DNA of 64,000 bases from Sphingosinicella flava (GTDB lineage: Bacteria > Pseudomonadota > Alphaproteobacteria > Sphingomonadales > Sphingomonadaceae), in contig NZ_CP065592.1 in NCBI RefSeq assembly GCF_016025255.1, positions 62,001-126,000 on the forward strand, in the 5' to 3' direction. Every line of letters begins with the position of its first letter. The first letter of the stretch is position 1. The translations under genes and the position numbers were made by a program. The notes under the pieces are model-generated. The model searched no databases and was not told the origin of the DNA. It saw only the letters and a program-made list of their open reading frames with translations. Positions 29,726-46,351 of the stretch are shown here, one piece after another.

Positions 29726-29754
29726 GGGCGCCGCTCCAAGGGGAAACGGCGCCC
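29726..29754 (-). terminator. hairpin between the twin small genes
   Basis: GGGCGCCG and CGGCGCCC pair around a 13-base loop, after the stop of the upstream twin and before the start of the downstream twin on the minus strand. No strong T run follows, so it may attenuate or stabilise rather than end the transcript. Confidence 0.45.
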
Positions 29755-29772
29755 GAAATCAGTGCTGGAAGC

Positions 29773-30012
29773 TTAGGCGCTGACCGAGTCTTCGTCGTCG
29801 ATCAGCTCGTAAGCCAGATAGAGCGACAATGCGGTGCCCGCGAGGCTGATGAGCGTGCCGAACAGGGTGCCGAACAGCTCGTTCTCGCCTTCCGCCTGCG
29901 CGCCGGCGCGAACGCTGGGGGCGAGAGACAGGGCCGAAGCCGGATTGGCGGCGACCGGCGCCGCGAGCAGTGACGTGGCAACGGCCGCGACCGCAAGTTT
30001 CTTGATAAGCAT
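29773..30012 (-). CDS. small secreted protein, twin B (79 aa)
   Basis: A 79-residue paralogue of the neighbouring gene: signal peptide MLIKKLAVAAVATSLLAAPVAA, then SALSLAPSVRAG, a Gln/Glu-rich spacer, a hydrophobic helix (LISLAGTALSLYLAYELI) and the acidic tail DDEDSVSA. The likely product is a small inner-membrane or periplasmic protein with an exposed acidic C terminus. It precedes twin A by about 70 bp with a hairpin in between. Function unknown. Confidence 0.75.
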   Translation of the reverse strand: MLIKKLAVAAVATSLLAAPVAANPASALSLAPSVRAGAQAEGENELFGTLFGTLISLAGTALSLYLAYELIDDEDSVSA

Positions 30013-30126
30013 AATACCCCCGGTAAGATGGTGGAGGGGAAACCTAGTGAACGCGCGATTTGGAAGTCAATCGTTACGGTAGAGAAATCGATGAATGGCG
30101 CCTTCTAGGTCGACGAAAGGGGAAAT

Positions 30127-30624
30127 ATGAAGAAGATCGCGTTCGCTATTTTTCTAACCGGCTTGTTTGCAACCGCGCCGCTGTGCGCGGAGGAAAGTTC
30201 GCCTTCAACCCGCTTCGATCAGCTCAAGCAGCTCGAAGGGACATGGAGCAATATTGACGGCAAGGGGTTGACCATCAGCTTCAAGACGATCGCCAACGGA
30301 TCGGCGCTGGTCGAAACCTGGGGAAGCGCGAAAGGCCGGCAAACGATGACCATTTATCACATGGACGGCGGCCGCCTTCTCGCCACCCATTATTGCGGGC
30401 AGGGTAATCAGCCGCGGCTGCGATTGGCTTCTCCGCCCTCCCAAGATGTGATGGCCTTCGAATTCGTCGATGCCACCGATCTGGACGCGGAGGAATCGCA
30501 CCAGCATGGTTTCACCATGGAAATCATGGGTCGGGACGCCCTGCGGAAGACCGAGACCTACGTGACAAATGGGAAAGCGGAGACTGAAACGATCACTTTC
30601 CAGCGGGTGAAGGATCAATCCTAA
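30127..30624 (+). CDS. exported DUF6265/DUF1579-like protein
   Basis: A 165-residue protein with signal peptide MKKIAFAIFLTGLFATAPLCA. The mature part starts QLEGTWSNIDGKGLTISFKT and includes ALVETWGSAKGRQTMTIYHM, a pattern of small beta-barrel proteins of the DUF6265/DUF1579 kind. Their function is unknown. It is transcribed alone, with AAGGGG before the ATG, and is convergent with the HerA-like ATPase gene. Confidence 0.7.
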   Translation: MKKIAFAIFLTGLFATAPLCAEESSPSTRFDQLKQLEGTWSNIDGKGLTISFKTIANGSALVETWGSAKGRQTMTIYHMDGGRLLATHYCGQGNQPRLRLASPPSQDVMAFEFVDATDLDAEESHQHGFTMEIMGRDALRKTETYVTNGKAETETITFQRVKDQS

Positions 30625-30628
30625 GGCG

Positions 30629-32152
30629 TCACCGCCTACCGAACAGGCTGCCGAGGATGCCGCGCACGATCTGGCCCGCCACCTTGTTCGCGACCTGCCG
30701 CTGCACGGCGCGGCCGACCTGGTTCAGCATCTGATCCTGCAGCGAGGGGTTTCTGCGGCGCTCGCGCTCGGCGGCAGCTTCCGCTTTTTCCTGCGCGATG
30801 CGGGCCTTTTCGGCGTTCTTCTCGGCCTTGATCCGCGCGGCTTCGGCCACCGCCTGCTCGCCGCGTGTCTTCAGCATTTCGTAGGCGCTTTCCCGGTCGA
30901 CGGCTTCGTCATACAGGGTGCCAACGGGCGAGAGGGAGCGGATGATCGCCCGTTCCTTGGGCTCCAGCGGGCCGAGGCGCGAGGCGGGTGGCCGGATCAG
31001 GGTGCGCTCGACGGGGGAAGGGGAGCCGTCCTCCTGCAGCAGCGACACCAAGGCCTCGCCGGTCCGAAGCTCGGTGATCGCCGAAGCGACGTCGACGGAC
31101 GGATTGGGGCGGAACGTCTCGGCCGCCGCCGCGACAGCCTTCTGGTCGCGCGGTGTGAAGGCGCGCAAGGCGTGCTGGATGCGGTTGCCGAGCTGGGCGG
31201 CGACATCGTCGGGAATGTCGATCGGGTTCTGCGTCACGAAATAGACGCCGACGCCTTTCGAGCGGATGAGGCGCACGACTTGCTCGATCTTCTCCAGCAA
31301 AGCCTTGGGCGCGTCGTCGAACAGCAGGTGCGCTTCGTCGAAGAAGAAGACGAGCTTCGGCTTGTCGGAATCGCCGACCTCGGGCAGATCCTCGAACAAT
31401 TCGGACAGCAGCCAGAGGAGGAAGGTCGCGTAGAGGCGCGGGCTCGCCATCAGCTTGTCGGCAGCGAGGATGCTGACCTGGCCGCGCCCCTGCTCATCCA
31501 CGCGCATGAAATCGGCGATCTGAAGCGCGGGCTCGCCGAAGAAGCTTCCGCCGCCCTGCGCGTCCAAGGCGAGAAGCTGACGCTGGATCGCGCCCACGGT
31601 CGCGCGGGCCACGTTGCCGTAGGTGGCGGACAAGGCATCGGCATGGTCCGCGCAGAAGGTCAGCATCGCCTGGAGGTCGTCGAGGTTGAGGAGCAGCATC
31701 CCTTCATCGTCTGCCGCGCGGAAGGCGATGTTGAGAACGCCTTCCTGCGTCTCGTTAAGGCCCATCAGGCGGGCGAGCAGCAGCGGCCCCATTTCGGTGA
31801 CGGTGGTGCGGATGGGATGGCCTTGCTCCCCAAACAAGTCCCAGAAGATGGCCGGGGCCTCGGCGGGCGCATAATCCGCCATCCCGATCTCCGCCGCCCG
31901 CGCGGTGAGCTTCTCATAATAAGGCGCGTTGGGCGTCGCGGGCATGGCAAGGCCCGCGAGGTCGCCCTTCACGTCGGCGAGAAAGACCGGCACGCCCGCG
32001 GCGGAAAATCCCTCGGCAAGGCCCTGCAAGGTCACCGTCTTGCCGGTGCCGGTGGCGCCAGCGATGAGGCCGTGGCGGTTGGCGCGGTCGAGGCGTAGCC
32101 ATTGCGGACCGCCCGGTCCCGATCCGACGAAAAGCGCGCCTTCCTGCTTCAT
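30629..32152 (-). CDS. HerA-like ATPase, YjgR/DUF853 family
   Basis: A 507-residue P-loop protein of the HerA/FtsK superfamily. Walker A is [12 protein letters not shown] near residues 30-40, followed by [14 protein letters not shown]. Walker B is [15 protein letters not shown], and [15 protein letters not shown] covers the sensor region. A charged coiled coil (residues about 430-480, [20 protein letters not shown]) precedes the C terminus. YjgR-type proteins are widespread, but their role in DNA transactions is not established. It is probably in an operon with the glycosyltransferase gene 18 bp upstream. Confidence 0.9.
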   Translation of the reverse strand: MKQEGALFVGSGPGGPQWLRLDRANRHGLIAGATGTGKTVTLQGLAEGFSAAGVPVFLADVKGDLAGLAMPATPNAPYYEKLTARAAEIGMADYAPAEAPAIFWDLFGEQGHPIRTTVTEMGPLLLARLMGLNETQEGVLNIAFRAADDEGMLLLNLDDLQAMLTFCADHADALSATYGNVARATVGAIQRQLLALDAQGGGSFFGEPALQIADFMRVDEQGRGQVSILAADKLMASPRLYATFLLWLLSELFEDLPEVGDSDKPKLVFFFDEAHLLFDDAPKALLEKIEQVVRLIRSKGVGVYFVTQNPIDIPDDVAAQLGNRIQHALRAFTPRDQKAVAAAAETFRPNPSVDVASAITELRTGEALVSLLQEDGSPSPVERTLIRPPASRLGPLEPKERAIIRSLSPVGTLYDEAVDRESAYEMLKTRGEQAVAEAARIKAEKNAEKARIAQEKAEAAAERERRRNPSLQDQMLNQVGRAVQRQVANKVAGQIVRGILGSLFGRR

Positions 32153-32170
32153 CCGGCTATCCTTTGCTGA

Positions 32171-33349
32171 TCAGGGAACGGGGCTGTCCTTCGGCCGTCC
32201 AGCGCCCGCATGTTCGCGGATCACCCGCAGATAGGCGTCGACGAGAGCCTGATTGACCTCGTCCCAGCCATAATGAAGGGTCACGGCGCGTCCGGCTTCG
32301 CCCGCGGCCTTGCGGGCGGCTTCGTCGCGGCAATAATGCGCGAGCGCGTCGGCGAAAGCGTCGATGGCGCCCGGACGGATCAGGCGGCCGGTGACGTTGT
32401 CGGTGACGAGGCTCTCGCTGCCCGTCGCGATCGCGGCGACGACCGGCAGGCCGACCGCCATCGCCTCCAGCGTCACATTGCCGAACGTTTCCGTGACCGA
32501 CGGGTTGAACAGCATGTCCATCGAGGCGACGGCGCGGCCGAGATCGTTTCCGCCCTGGAAGCCTGCGAAGATCGCGTTGGGCAGGCGCTTTTCGAACCAG
32601 TCCCGCGCCGGGCCTTCCCCGACGATCAATACCTTGTGCCGGACCTGCCGCTTTTCCAGCCGGTCGATCGCGTCGGAAAAAACGTCGAGACCCTTTTCCA
32701 TGACGAGGCGGCCGACGAAGCCGACGACCGGCATATCATCCTCGATGCCGAGCGAGCGGCGCCATTCGAGGCTGCGGCGCGCGGGATCGAAGATGCCGGT
32801 GTCGATGCCGCGCGTCCAGATGCCGACATTATAGTTCATCCGCTGATCGCGCAGGCATTGAGCCATGCTTTCCGACGGCGCGAAGATGGCGTCGCAGCGG
32901 CGATAGAGGCGGCGCAGGCCCGCTTCGACCAACGGCTCCAGAAATGCCGCGCCGTAATAACGCAGATAGGTTTCGAACCGAGTATGGACCGAAGCTACCA
33001 CGGGCAAGTCCAGCCTGTGCGCCAGCGTCACCGCGCGGTGACCGAGGATTTCCGGGCTCGCGATGTGGAAGATGTTGGGCTGGAACGCCTTGATGTCCCG
33101 CTTGACGGAGGGCGGGATCATCAGCGGCGCGCGATATTCGGCGCGGCCCGGGATGGCGAGGGAAGGGACGCTGATCAGGTCGCCCTTGGGCTCGAACGCC
33201 GGATTGTCCACAGTCGGGGAATAGATCCGCACCGCCGCGCCCTGGCGGAGCAGATAATCGACCAGCCGGTTCAGCGCCTGGTTCGCGCCGTCCCGAACAT
33301 AATTGTAATTGCCGCTGAACAGGGCGATGCGAAGCTCGGTCACGTCCAT
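32171..33349 (-). CDS. glycosyltransferase family 4 protein (GT-B)
   Basis: A 392-residue GT-B enzyme with the N-terminal acceptor half (GNYNYVRDGANQALNRLVDY) and a donor-binding half with GFVGRLVMEKGLDVF, VGEGPARDWFE and the E-x7-E region ETFGNVTLEAMAVGLPVV. Such enzymes transfer hexoses to lipids or surface glycans; SQD2-like mannosyl or glucosyl transferases are close in pattern. Acceptor and sugar are unknown. The ATG at 33349 has no clear ribosome binding site, so the exact start is less sure. Its leader carries the motif shared with ilvE. Confidence 0.88.
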   Translation of the reverse strand: MDVTELRIALFSGNYNYVRDGANQALNRLVDYLLRQGAAVRIYSPTVDNPAFEPKGDLISVPSLAIPGRAEYRAPLMIPPSVKRDIKAFQPNIFHIASPEILGHRAVTLAHRLDLPVVASVHTRFETYLRYYGAAFLEPLVEAGLRRLYRRCDAIFAPSESMAQCLRDQRMNYNVGIWTRGIDTGIFDPARRSLEWRRSLGIEDDMPVVGFVGRLVMEKGLDVFSDAIDRLEKRQVRHKVLIVGEGPARDWFEKRLPNAIFAGFQGGNDLGRAVASMDMLFNPSVTETFGNVTLEAMAVGLPVVAAIATGSESLVTDNVTGRLIRPGAIDAFADALAHYCRDEAARKAAGEAGRAVTLHYGWDEVNQALVDAYLRVIREHAGAGRPKDSPVP

Positions 33350-33479
33350 TGCGACGTTCGATAGCGGGTTGGGGAGGAAAGGCAAAGCCGCGCGGGCGCG
33401 GTGGACTTTCCTTGCAGAGCGCTATTGCAGGCTCGCCACAGCAAGGCGGGTGATCGGGACAGTGTTGAAAGCTGACAAT

Positions 33480-33625
33480 CTGGATGCGTTGGCACGGCGA
33501 AACCGTCAGTTTTGTCAGTTTCCAGGCTCGGGTAGCGGAAGTGGATTGCGGAGGAGGCTCACGGGGAGAAAGAGCAAGAGAGGCGCATTAGCATGGAGCC
33601 TGTCCTGTAGGAAAATGCTTTCCCT
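33480..33625 (-). promoter_or_regulatory. bipartite intergenic motif upstream of the glycosyltransferase (copy 2)
   Basis: On the minus strand, CATTTTCCTACAG (33611-33623) is followed about 85 bases later by a block at about 33486-33527 with TGACAAAACTGACGG and TCGCCGTGC. The second block matches the one before ilvE at about 36 of 42 positions, and both lie roughly 100-140 bases before the start of a gene on the same strand. The 444-bp gap from 33350 to 33793 also holds a REP pair and the rpoC terminator; no gene is seen in it. Confidence 0.55.
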
Positions 33626-33631
33626 TGCCGC

Positions 33632-33714
33632 CGTCATTCCAGCGCAAGCTGGAGTCTCACTGCCCTTGTGTAGGCAAAGAAGGAGGGAGATTCCAGCTTT
33701 CGCTGGAATGACGA
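33632..33714. repeat. inverted pair of REP-like palindromes
   Basis: ATTCCAGCGCAAGCTGGAGT and ATTCCAGCTTTCGCTGGAAT lie about 30 bp apart, flanked outward by GTC and GAC. The two copies are inverted relative to each other, so the whole 83-bp unit can also fold as one large hairpin. Confidence 0.75.
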
Positions 33715-33741
33715 GGAAGACTGGGTTGCCGGCCGACCATA

Positions 33742-33777
33742 AAAAAGCCCCGCCGGATCGCTCCGGCGGGGCTTTTT
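33742..33777 (-). terminator. rho-independent terminator of rpoBC
   Basis: GCCCCGCCGGA and TCCGGCGGGGC form an eleven-base-pair stem with a TCGC loop, with an A run before and T run after, so it works on both strands. It lies 17 bases after the rpoC stop and closes the rpoBC transcript. Confidence 0.93.
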
Positions 33778-33793
33778 GTCGGCGGTCCGAACC

Positions 33794-38062
<4,269 letters not shown>

Positions 38063-38081
38063 GTCGTTTCTCTTCCTTTAG

Positions 38082-38194
38082 CCCCTCTCCCCTTTGCGGG
38101 AGAGGGAGGGCCCCACCGCCGTGGCGGTGGGAGGGAGAGGGGAGTGAGGCCGAAACCCCTCTCCCCAACCCCTCTCCCGCAAGGGGAGAGGGGC
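38082..38194. repeat. hairpin-rich repeat in the rpoB-rpoC spacer
   Basis: The spacer is mostly three palindromes: CCCTCTCCC..GGGAGAGGG, CCCACCGCCGTGGCGGTGGG, and CCCCTCTCCC..GGGGAGAGGGG. The outer two are also similar to each other. The unit has no coding potential. In RNA it would make stable hairpins between the two cotranscribed polymerase genes. This is the only copy in the window. Confidence 0.75.
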
Positions 38195-38204
38195 TAGAGT
38201 TCAG

Positions 38205-42359
<4,155 letters not shown>

Positions 42360-42528
42360 GAAAAATTTCGCCTCGTTCCGTCGAAACAGGTGCGCTGAAA
42401 ACGCAAAAAGCCGCGCTTTTCCAACGAAAAGGCAGCTTCAAGCGTCTAAGGAACCACAAGGCCGATCAATGCTTTGAACATGCTGCGCGACGGCATGTCC
42501 TGTTCCGAAAGGCTGTGGTGATGGCAGG

Positions 42529-42557
42529 CATGTAGGGAAAGGCTGTTGGAAAGTCAA
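42529..42557 (-). promoter_or_regulatory. candidate promoter for rpoBC
   Basis: On the minus strand TTGACT (42552-42557), a 17-base spacer and TACATG (42529-42534) form a sigma-70-like promoter about 170 bases before rpoB. It makes sense because rpoB is separated from rplL. The 425-bp gap from 42360 to 42784 otherwise contains only the REP pair. Confidence 0.5.
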
Positions 42558-42684
42558 CTTTTCGGCTGTTGTTGTCCGCGCGTCGTCTCTTGCAGCCGCA
42601 CCAGTCCTTCTCCGGTCATCTGAGTCTAGTCAGGTGTGATCCTGGAGAGGTTTATTCAGGATCAATCGGTAAGAAGAGAAGTGA

Positions 42685-42770
42685 GGTAAGTGAGATTCCA
42701 GCTTTCGCTGGAATGACGTGAGATCTAAAATTGGAATGTCATTCCAGCGAAAGCTGGAATCTCACTTACC
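42685..42770. repeat. large inverted pair of REP-like palindromes
   Basis: GGTAAGTGAGATTCCAGC begins a 33-base arm that is repeated perfectly in inverse orientation about 20 bases later, ending GGAATCTCACTTACC. Each arm contains the palindrome ATTCCAGC-N4-GCTGGAAT. It lies between the copper-linked outer-membrane gene and the rpoB promoter and may end the former's transcript. Confidence 0.85.
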
Positions 42771-42784
42771 TAAATCTTATCCGA

Positions 42785-44194
42785 TCAATCCACTTTCAAG
42801 CGCACGAACGCCATCGCGCCCGCCGGGTCGCCGTCGTAGAGCGGCTCCAGCGCCGCGGGCACGAAATTGCGGGCGTAAAGGCCGCCGATGCCGAACTTCA
42901 CGCTGGGTGCCACCTCGAAATCCCGGATCACGCCGATCGACGCCTTTCCGACCCGGTAGGTGTCGCCATGATGGCCATCTTCCGACAGCAATTCATCATT
43001 CTCGGTATATTCGGCACGGCCGAACAGGGTCCAGGCATTGAGGCCGACGGCGGTTTCGAGGACGAGCGCGTCGAGGCTGCCATGATCCTTGTCGCGGCGG
43101 CCCCAGGCGGCGGTCGCCGACCACCATTTCCCATCGCCGAGGTCGCGCGTGTAGATCCCGCTCGCCGACCAGCGGGTTTCATCCTCGCCGGGCTCCAGTT
43201 GTTCCGGGCTCTTGAGATCCGCCCAGCTCGCCTGAAGGGAGAGGTTGGCATTGGGGTTCCAGCTCAACCGCACTGCGGTGGAATCGAGCGGCGCCGTTTC
43301 GATGTCGTAGCGCTTCTCATCCGGCTCCCGGCCGTTGAAGCGGGAGGCTTCGATCTTCACGTTCCGATGCGTGATCCCCGCCGTGACCACGCCGAACGTG
43401 ATATGGGTGGAATCGAGCCAATGATGGGTGATCGGCGCCTCCGGGCTGTCCATGATCGACATGCGGTGCATGAAGGCGGGCGGGCCAAAGGCGGGCTCGC
43501 CGGGAAGGCCGCCATAGAGATAGAGGCTGGTGTCCGGCGCGAGGGGCACGCTGTAGCTCGCCGACAATTCCATGAAGAAATCGTGCGGATGCTGGCGGTC
43601 GACGAGCGGCGTGACGCCGTCCGCAGTCTCGCCCGAGGCGAGAAGGAGGGGGTAGCCCGCCTTGCCCATGAAGGGATCGGGGCTCAGCATCGTGCGCAAC
43701 TGAAGCGTGCCGGCGCCGAGCGGCCGCTGCGCCATGCCCATCACCATGCCGGACAGGAACGCCTTGTCGTCTCCGCGAGGACCGTCCTGGCTGCTATAGA
43801 CGCCGTTCAGGAGGGCATGGCCCATCAGGGTCCACTCCCCGGCCCGCAGATGGACGCCGCCATGACGGGAAGCATCGGGCTGCCAGGCCGTACCGGAGGC
43901 CTCGCGGGATGAAGGGTAGGGGCCGAGCGCGCCGCGCATGGCATGGGCGGCGGCGGCATGGCCGTCATGACCTTCGGATTTCATGTCCTCGGCCATGTCA
44001 TGATGGCGATGCGGCCCTGCCTCCTGTGTTTGCGGAGGGGTATGTCCGGCATGATCGTCCTGTCCGGCGGGCGGCGGGGCCGGCGCCGGAGCGGACGGTT
44101 GGGGCGCGGAAGGATGGGCGCCATGATCGTGCTGTTGGGCGAAGGCCGGCGCCGCCATCAAAGCGAGAAGAGACACGGAAAGCATCGAACGCAT
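42785..44194 (-). CDS. exported His-rich beta-barrel protein of the copper module
   Basis: A 469-residue protein with signal peptide MRSMLSVSLLALMAAPAFA. Residues about 20-85 are rich in His and Pro (HDHGAH, HRHHDM, HDGHAAAAH), a likely metal-binding region. The remainder has alternating strands and conserved stretches such as RQHPHDFFMELSASYSVPL and APITHHWLDSTHITFGVVT, suggesting an outer-membrane barrel. It ends just before a REP pair. It lies downstream of the DUF4396 gene behind the CueR-type promoter, so a copper role is inferred. GAGGA precedes the chosen ATG. Confidence 0.75.
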   Translation of the reverse strand: MRSMLSVSLLALMAAPAFAQQHDHGAHPSAPQPSAPAPAPPPAGQDDHAGHTPPQTQEAGPHRHHDMAEDMKSEGHDGHAAAAHAMRGALGPYPSSREASGTAWQPDASRHGGVHLRAGEWTLMGHALLNGVYSSQDGPRGDDKAFLSGMVMGMAQRPLGAGTLQLRTMLSPDPFMGKAGYPLLLASGETADGVTPLVDRQHPHDFFMELSASYSVPLAPDTSLYLYGGLPGEPAFGPPAFMHRMSIMDSPEAPITHHWLDSTHITFGVVTAGITHRNVKIEASRFNGREPDEKRYDIETAPLDSTAVRLSWNPNANLSLQASWADLKSPEQLEPGEDETRWSASGIYTRDLGDGKWWSATAAWGRRDKDHGSLDALVLETAVGLNAWTLFGRAEYTENDELLSEDGHHGDTYRVGKASIGVIRDFEVAPSVKFGIGGLYARNFVPAALEPLYDGDPAGAMAFVRLKVD

Positions 44195-44218
44195 GGTGAT
44201 CGTCCTCATATCGAAAGG

Positions 44219-44665
44219 TCAGTGACAGGCGCGGCCCAGGGCCTTGAGGCGCCAGTAATTATAGGGAAGCGGGGCAAGGAATCCGGCCAGCAGCATGATC
44301 GGCAAGACCCACCAGGTGAGCATCGCGCCGCCGGTCAAGAGCCAGTCGACGCCGTTCATCGCCGCTTCCATCGCGATCATCGAGATGAGCGACATGCCGA
44401 TCGCGGTCTTGAAGGCGGTGCGCAACGCCATCTGGCGCGACAGGATGGCGGTTTCGAGCGCGATCGACGCGAGGATGCCGTTCAGCGTCGCGAGGATCAT
44501 GATCGCCATGGTCGGCCAGGCGATGCCGGTCAGCTGGAAGAAGGCGATGGTTCCGAAGTCGCCGGCCGCGCAGCCGGTCAGACACCAGGCGGTGTTGACC
44601 GAGGCGCGGCGCCATGTGTGACGGCAATGCCAATGGAAATCGGGCAGGGCGGCGGCATGGGCCAT
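44219..44665 (-). CDS. DUF4396 domain membrane protein
   Basis: A 148-residue membrane protein with about four helices. It has the DUF4396 pattern NTAWCLTGCAAGDFG with two cysteines, and His-rich ends (DFHWHCRHTW and a C-terminal RACH) that could bind metal. The ATG follows AAGGAG at eight bases. The gene starts about 35 bases after a CueR-type promoter and is divergent from cueR, so it is probably copper-induced together with the His-rich barrel gene downstream. Confidence 0.82.
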   Translation of the reverse strand: MAHAAALPDFHWHCRHTWRRASVNTAWCLTGCAAGDFGTIAFFQLTGIAWPTMAIMILATLNGILASIALETAILSRQMALRTAFKTAIGMSLISMIAMEAAMNGVDWLLTGGAMLTWWVLPIMLLAGFLAPLPYNYWRLKALGRACH

Positions 44666-44699
44666 GAGGTTGCTCCTTGATTCGGCGGCCATGGCGGGC

Positions 44700-44730
44700 G
44701 AAATAAGGCTTCCAGTAACTGGAAGGTCAA
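44700..44730 (-). promoter_or_regulatory. CueR/MerR-type promoter and operator
   Basis: The perfect dyad CTTCCAGTAACTGGAAG (44709-44725) lies between TTGACC (-35, 44725-44730) and TATTTC (-10, 44700-44705) on the minus strand. The spacer is 19 bases, the over-long spacing typical of MerR-family activated promoters. It should drive the DUF4396 and barrel genes, with the regulator encoded divergently next to it. Confidence 0.88.
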
Positions 44731-44743
44731 GACATTGCCGGGA

Positions 44744-45133
44744 ATGACGATCGGACAGGCGGCCCAGGCGGCGGGATTGCCAGTAAAGACGGTGCGCTAT
44801 TATGCCGATATCGGCCTGGTCGTGCCGGAGGGGCGCGCGGCGTCCGGCTATCGCATCTACGGCACGGTGGAAGTCGGGCGTCTCGCCTTCGTGCGGCGGG
44901 CGCGCGCCTTCGGTTTTTCGGTGGAGGAATGCGGGGAGCTGCTCGGCCTCTACCAGGATCCGGGGCGAGCCAGCGCGGAGGTGAAGCGGCTGGCCCTCAC
45001 CCATTTGCGGACGATCGACGCGCGCCTCGGCGAATTGCAGCGCCTCCGCGACGAGCTTCAGCTGCTCGCCGATGCATGTGCGGGCGATGCGGGTGCCGAT
45101 TGTCCGATATTGGGCGCCATCGCCGCAGGTTGA
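44744..45133 (+). CDS. cueR: copper-responsive MerR-family regulator CueR
   Basis: A 129-residue MerR regulator with the N-terminal helix-turn-helix MTIGQAAQAAGLPVKTVRYY and a dimerisation helix. The metal loop CAGDAGADC places cysteines at 112 and 120, and Ser77 is present, the same numbers as in E. coli CueR, pointing to a sensor of monovalent copper. A TTG at 44735 with GGAAGG upstream is an alternative start that would add three residues. Its 3' end overlaps the convergent glycosyltransferase gene by 76 bp. Confidence 0.92.
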   Translation: MTIGQAAQAAGLPVKTVRYYADIGLVVPEGRAASGYRIYGTVEVGRLAFVRRARAFGFSVEECGELLGLYQDPGRASAEVKRLALTHLRTIDARLGELQRLRDELQLLADACAGDAGADCPILGAIAAG

Positions 45134-46254
45134 GCCGCCTCGGCCTTGAGAAACCGCATGATCGCATCCGCCGCGACGGGGCCGGTCGGCTTGTCCGCCG
45201 CGCCGAACGTGTCGCGAATATAATCGATCTGCCGTTGCCGGTAGCGTTCGTGGGTGCTGAACGCTTCCTCAAGCCCCGCCTCCAGATCATTCACATGGTC
45301 GATCACCGGCCCCATGTCCCAGAAACGGTAATTGGGGTCGCCCCGCCAGTCCGCCCCATGCGCGTTGAGGAACAGGCAAGGGCGGGGGCGGATCAGGAAT
45401 TCGGCCGCCTGGCTGCTGACGTCGCCCAGATAGAGGTCCGCCCCCATCGTATAGGTCATATCCGCCGACGCGACGCTGCCAAGGTCGATCCGCATGTGCG
45501 GCAGCCGGTCGAAGCGCGCGAACGGCGCATATTTGTCGGGGCGCGGCGGGTAGAAGAGCCGGATGTGCGGCGCGAAGACCAGGTTGTAGCGATCGCTGCG
45601 CGCGAAATGATCGAGCACCTGTTGCCCCCAGGCCGGCCAGGACGACAGGCTCAGCCAGAAATGTGGATTGTAGACCACGGTCGGCCGGCCGTTCGAAAAA
45701 AGCGGCTCGCGCTTCATGCGCCGGATGAGATCGAATTTGGCATAGATGCCGGTGGCGTAATGGCCCTCCTCGACCAGATGCTCCTCAAGCAGCCTTTTCT
45801 CGATCTTGCCGCCGGACATCAGCACGAAGTCGAACTGGCCGATATCCTTCTGGAAGCCGCTGGCGCGATCCCCGGCGCCGTGCCGCGTCCAGATGAAGCG
45901 CGGCTTCTTCAGGAAGCGTTTCAGCAGCAAGGTCGTGCGTTCCGGGACGACCAAGGCGTCGAAGCCGCTGAAATAGCGCAGGTTGCAAAAGAGGGAGAGG
46001 AGCTTGGGCGCGATGCCCTGGCCCCAGCGCGGGATGCTGTCGCGGACCCAACGCGGCAGGCTCAGCATCTCGAAAATGGGTCGGGCGTCCGGATAATATT
46101 GGCGGGCGAGCTTCTTCACGAAGGCGAGGTGGGCGGGAGTCGCCGCGGCGATATGGACTTCCGCGTCCTTGTGACGGCGCGAGAGTTCCAGCGCGATCGG
46201 CAGCGCATGAAAGGTCTGATGCGCCTGCGCGATGAAGGGAAAACAGATCTTCAT
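45058..46254 (-). CDS. CDP-glycerol glycerophosphotransferase/glycosyltransferase-like protein
   Basis: A 398-residue soluble protein with a GT-B-like layout. The N-terminal half starts MKICFPFIAQAHQTFHALPI and contains DALVVPERTTLLLKRF and RFIWTRHGAGD. The C-terminal half has VVYNPHFWLSLSSW, FAPHIRLFY and DLYLGDVSSQAAEFLIRPRP, which resembles the nucleotide-binding part of CDP-glycerol glycerophosphotransferases. Substrate is unknown; a surface polymer is likely. Its last 25 codons lie antisense to the end of cueR. Confidence 0.72.
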   Translation of the reverse strand: MKICFPFIAQAHQTFHALPIALELSRRHKDAEVHIAAATPAHLAFVKKLARQYYPDARPIFEMLSLPRWVRDSIPRWGQGIAPKLLSLFCNLRYFSGFDALVVPERTTLLLKRFLKKPRFIWTRHGAGDRASGFQKDIGQFDFVLMSGGKIEKRLLEEHLVEEGHYATGIYAKFDLIRRMKREPLFSNGRPTVVYNPHFWLSLSSWPAWGQQVLDHFARSDRYNLVFAPHIRLFYPPRPDKYAPFARFDRLPHMRIDLGSVASADMTYTMGADLYLGDVSSQAAEFLIRPRPCLFLNAHGADWRGDPNYRFWDMGPVIDHVNDLEAGLEEAFSTHERYRQRQIDYIRDTFGAADKPTGPVAADAIMRFLKAEAAQPAAMAPNIGQSAPASPAHASASS

Positions 46255-46351
46255 CAGGCATGGCCTCCAGGCTTGCAGGCGTTACGGACCAATCATGGAA
46301 CGACGGTTCCGAGGTCGGGTTCCATCCCTTTCCGTTGATAATGGAGTTAAA

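Noticed and set aside
42685..42770. Possible CRISPR repeat because of two near-identical palindromic units
   Set aside because: Only two inverted, not direct, copies exist, with no regular spacers and no cas genes; the same unit recurs singly elsewhere, fitting REP elements.
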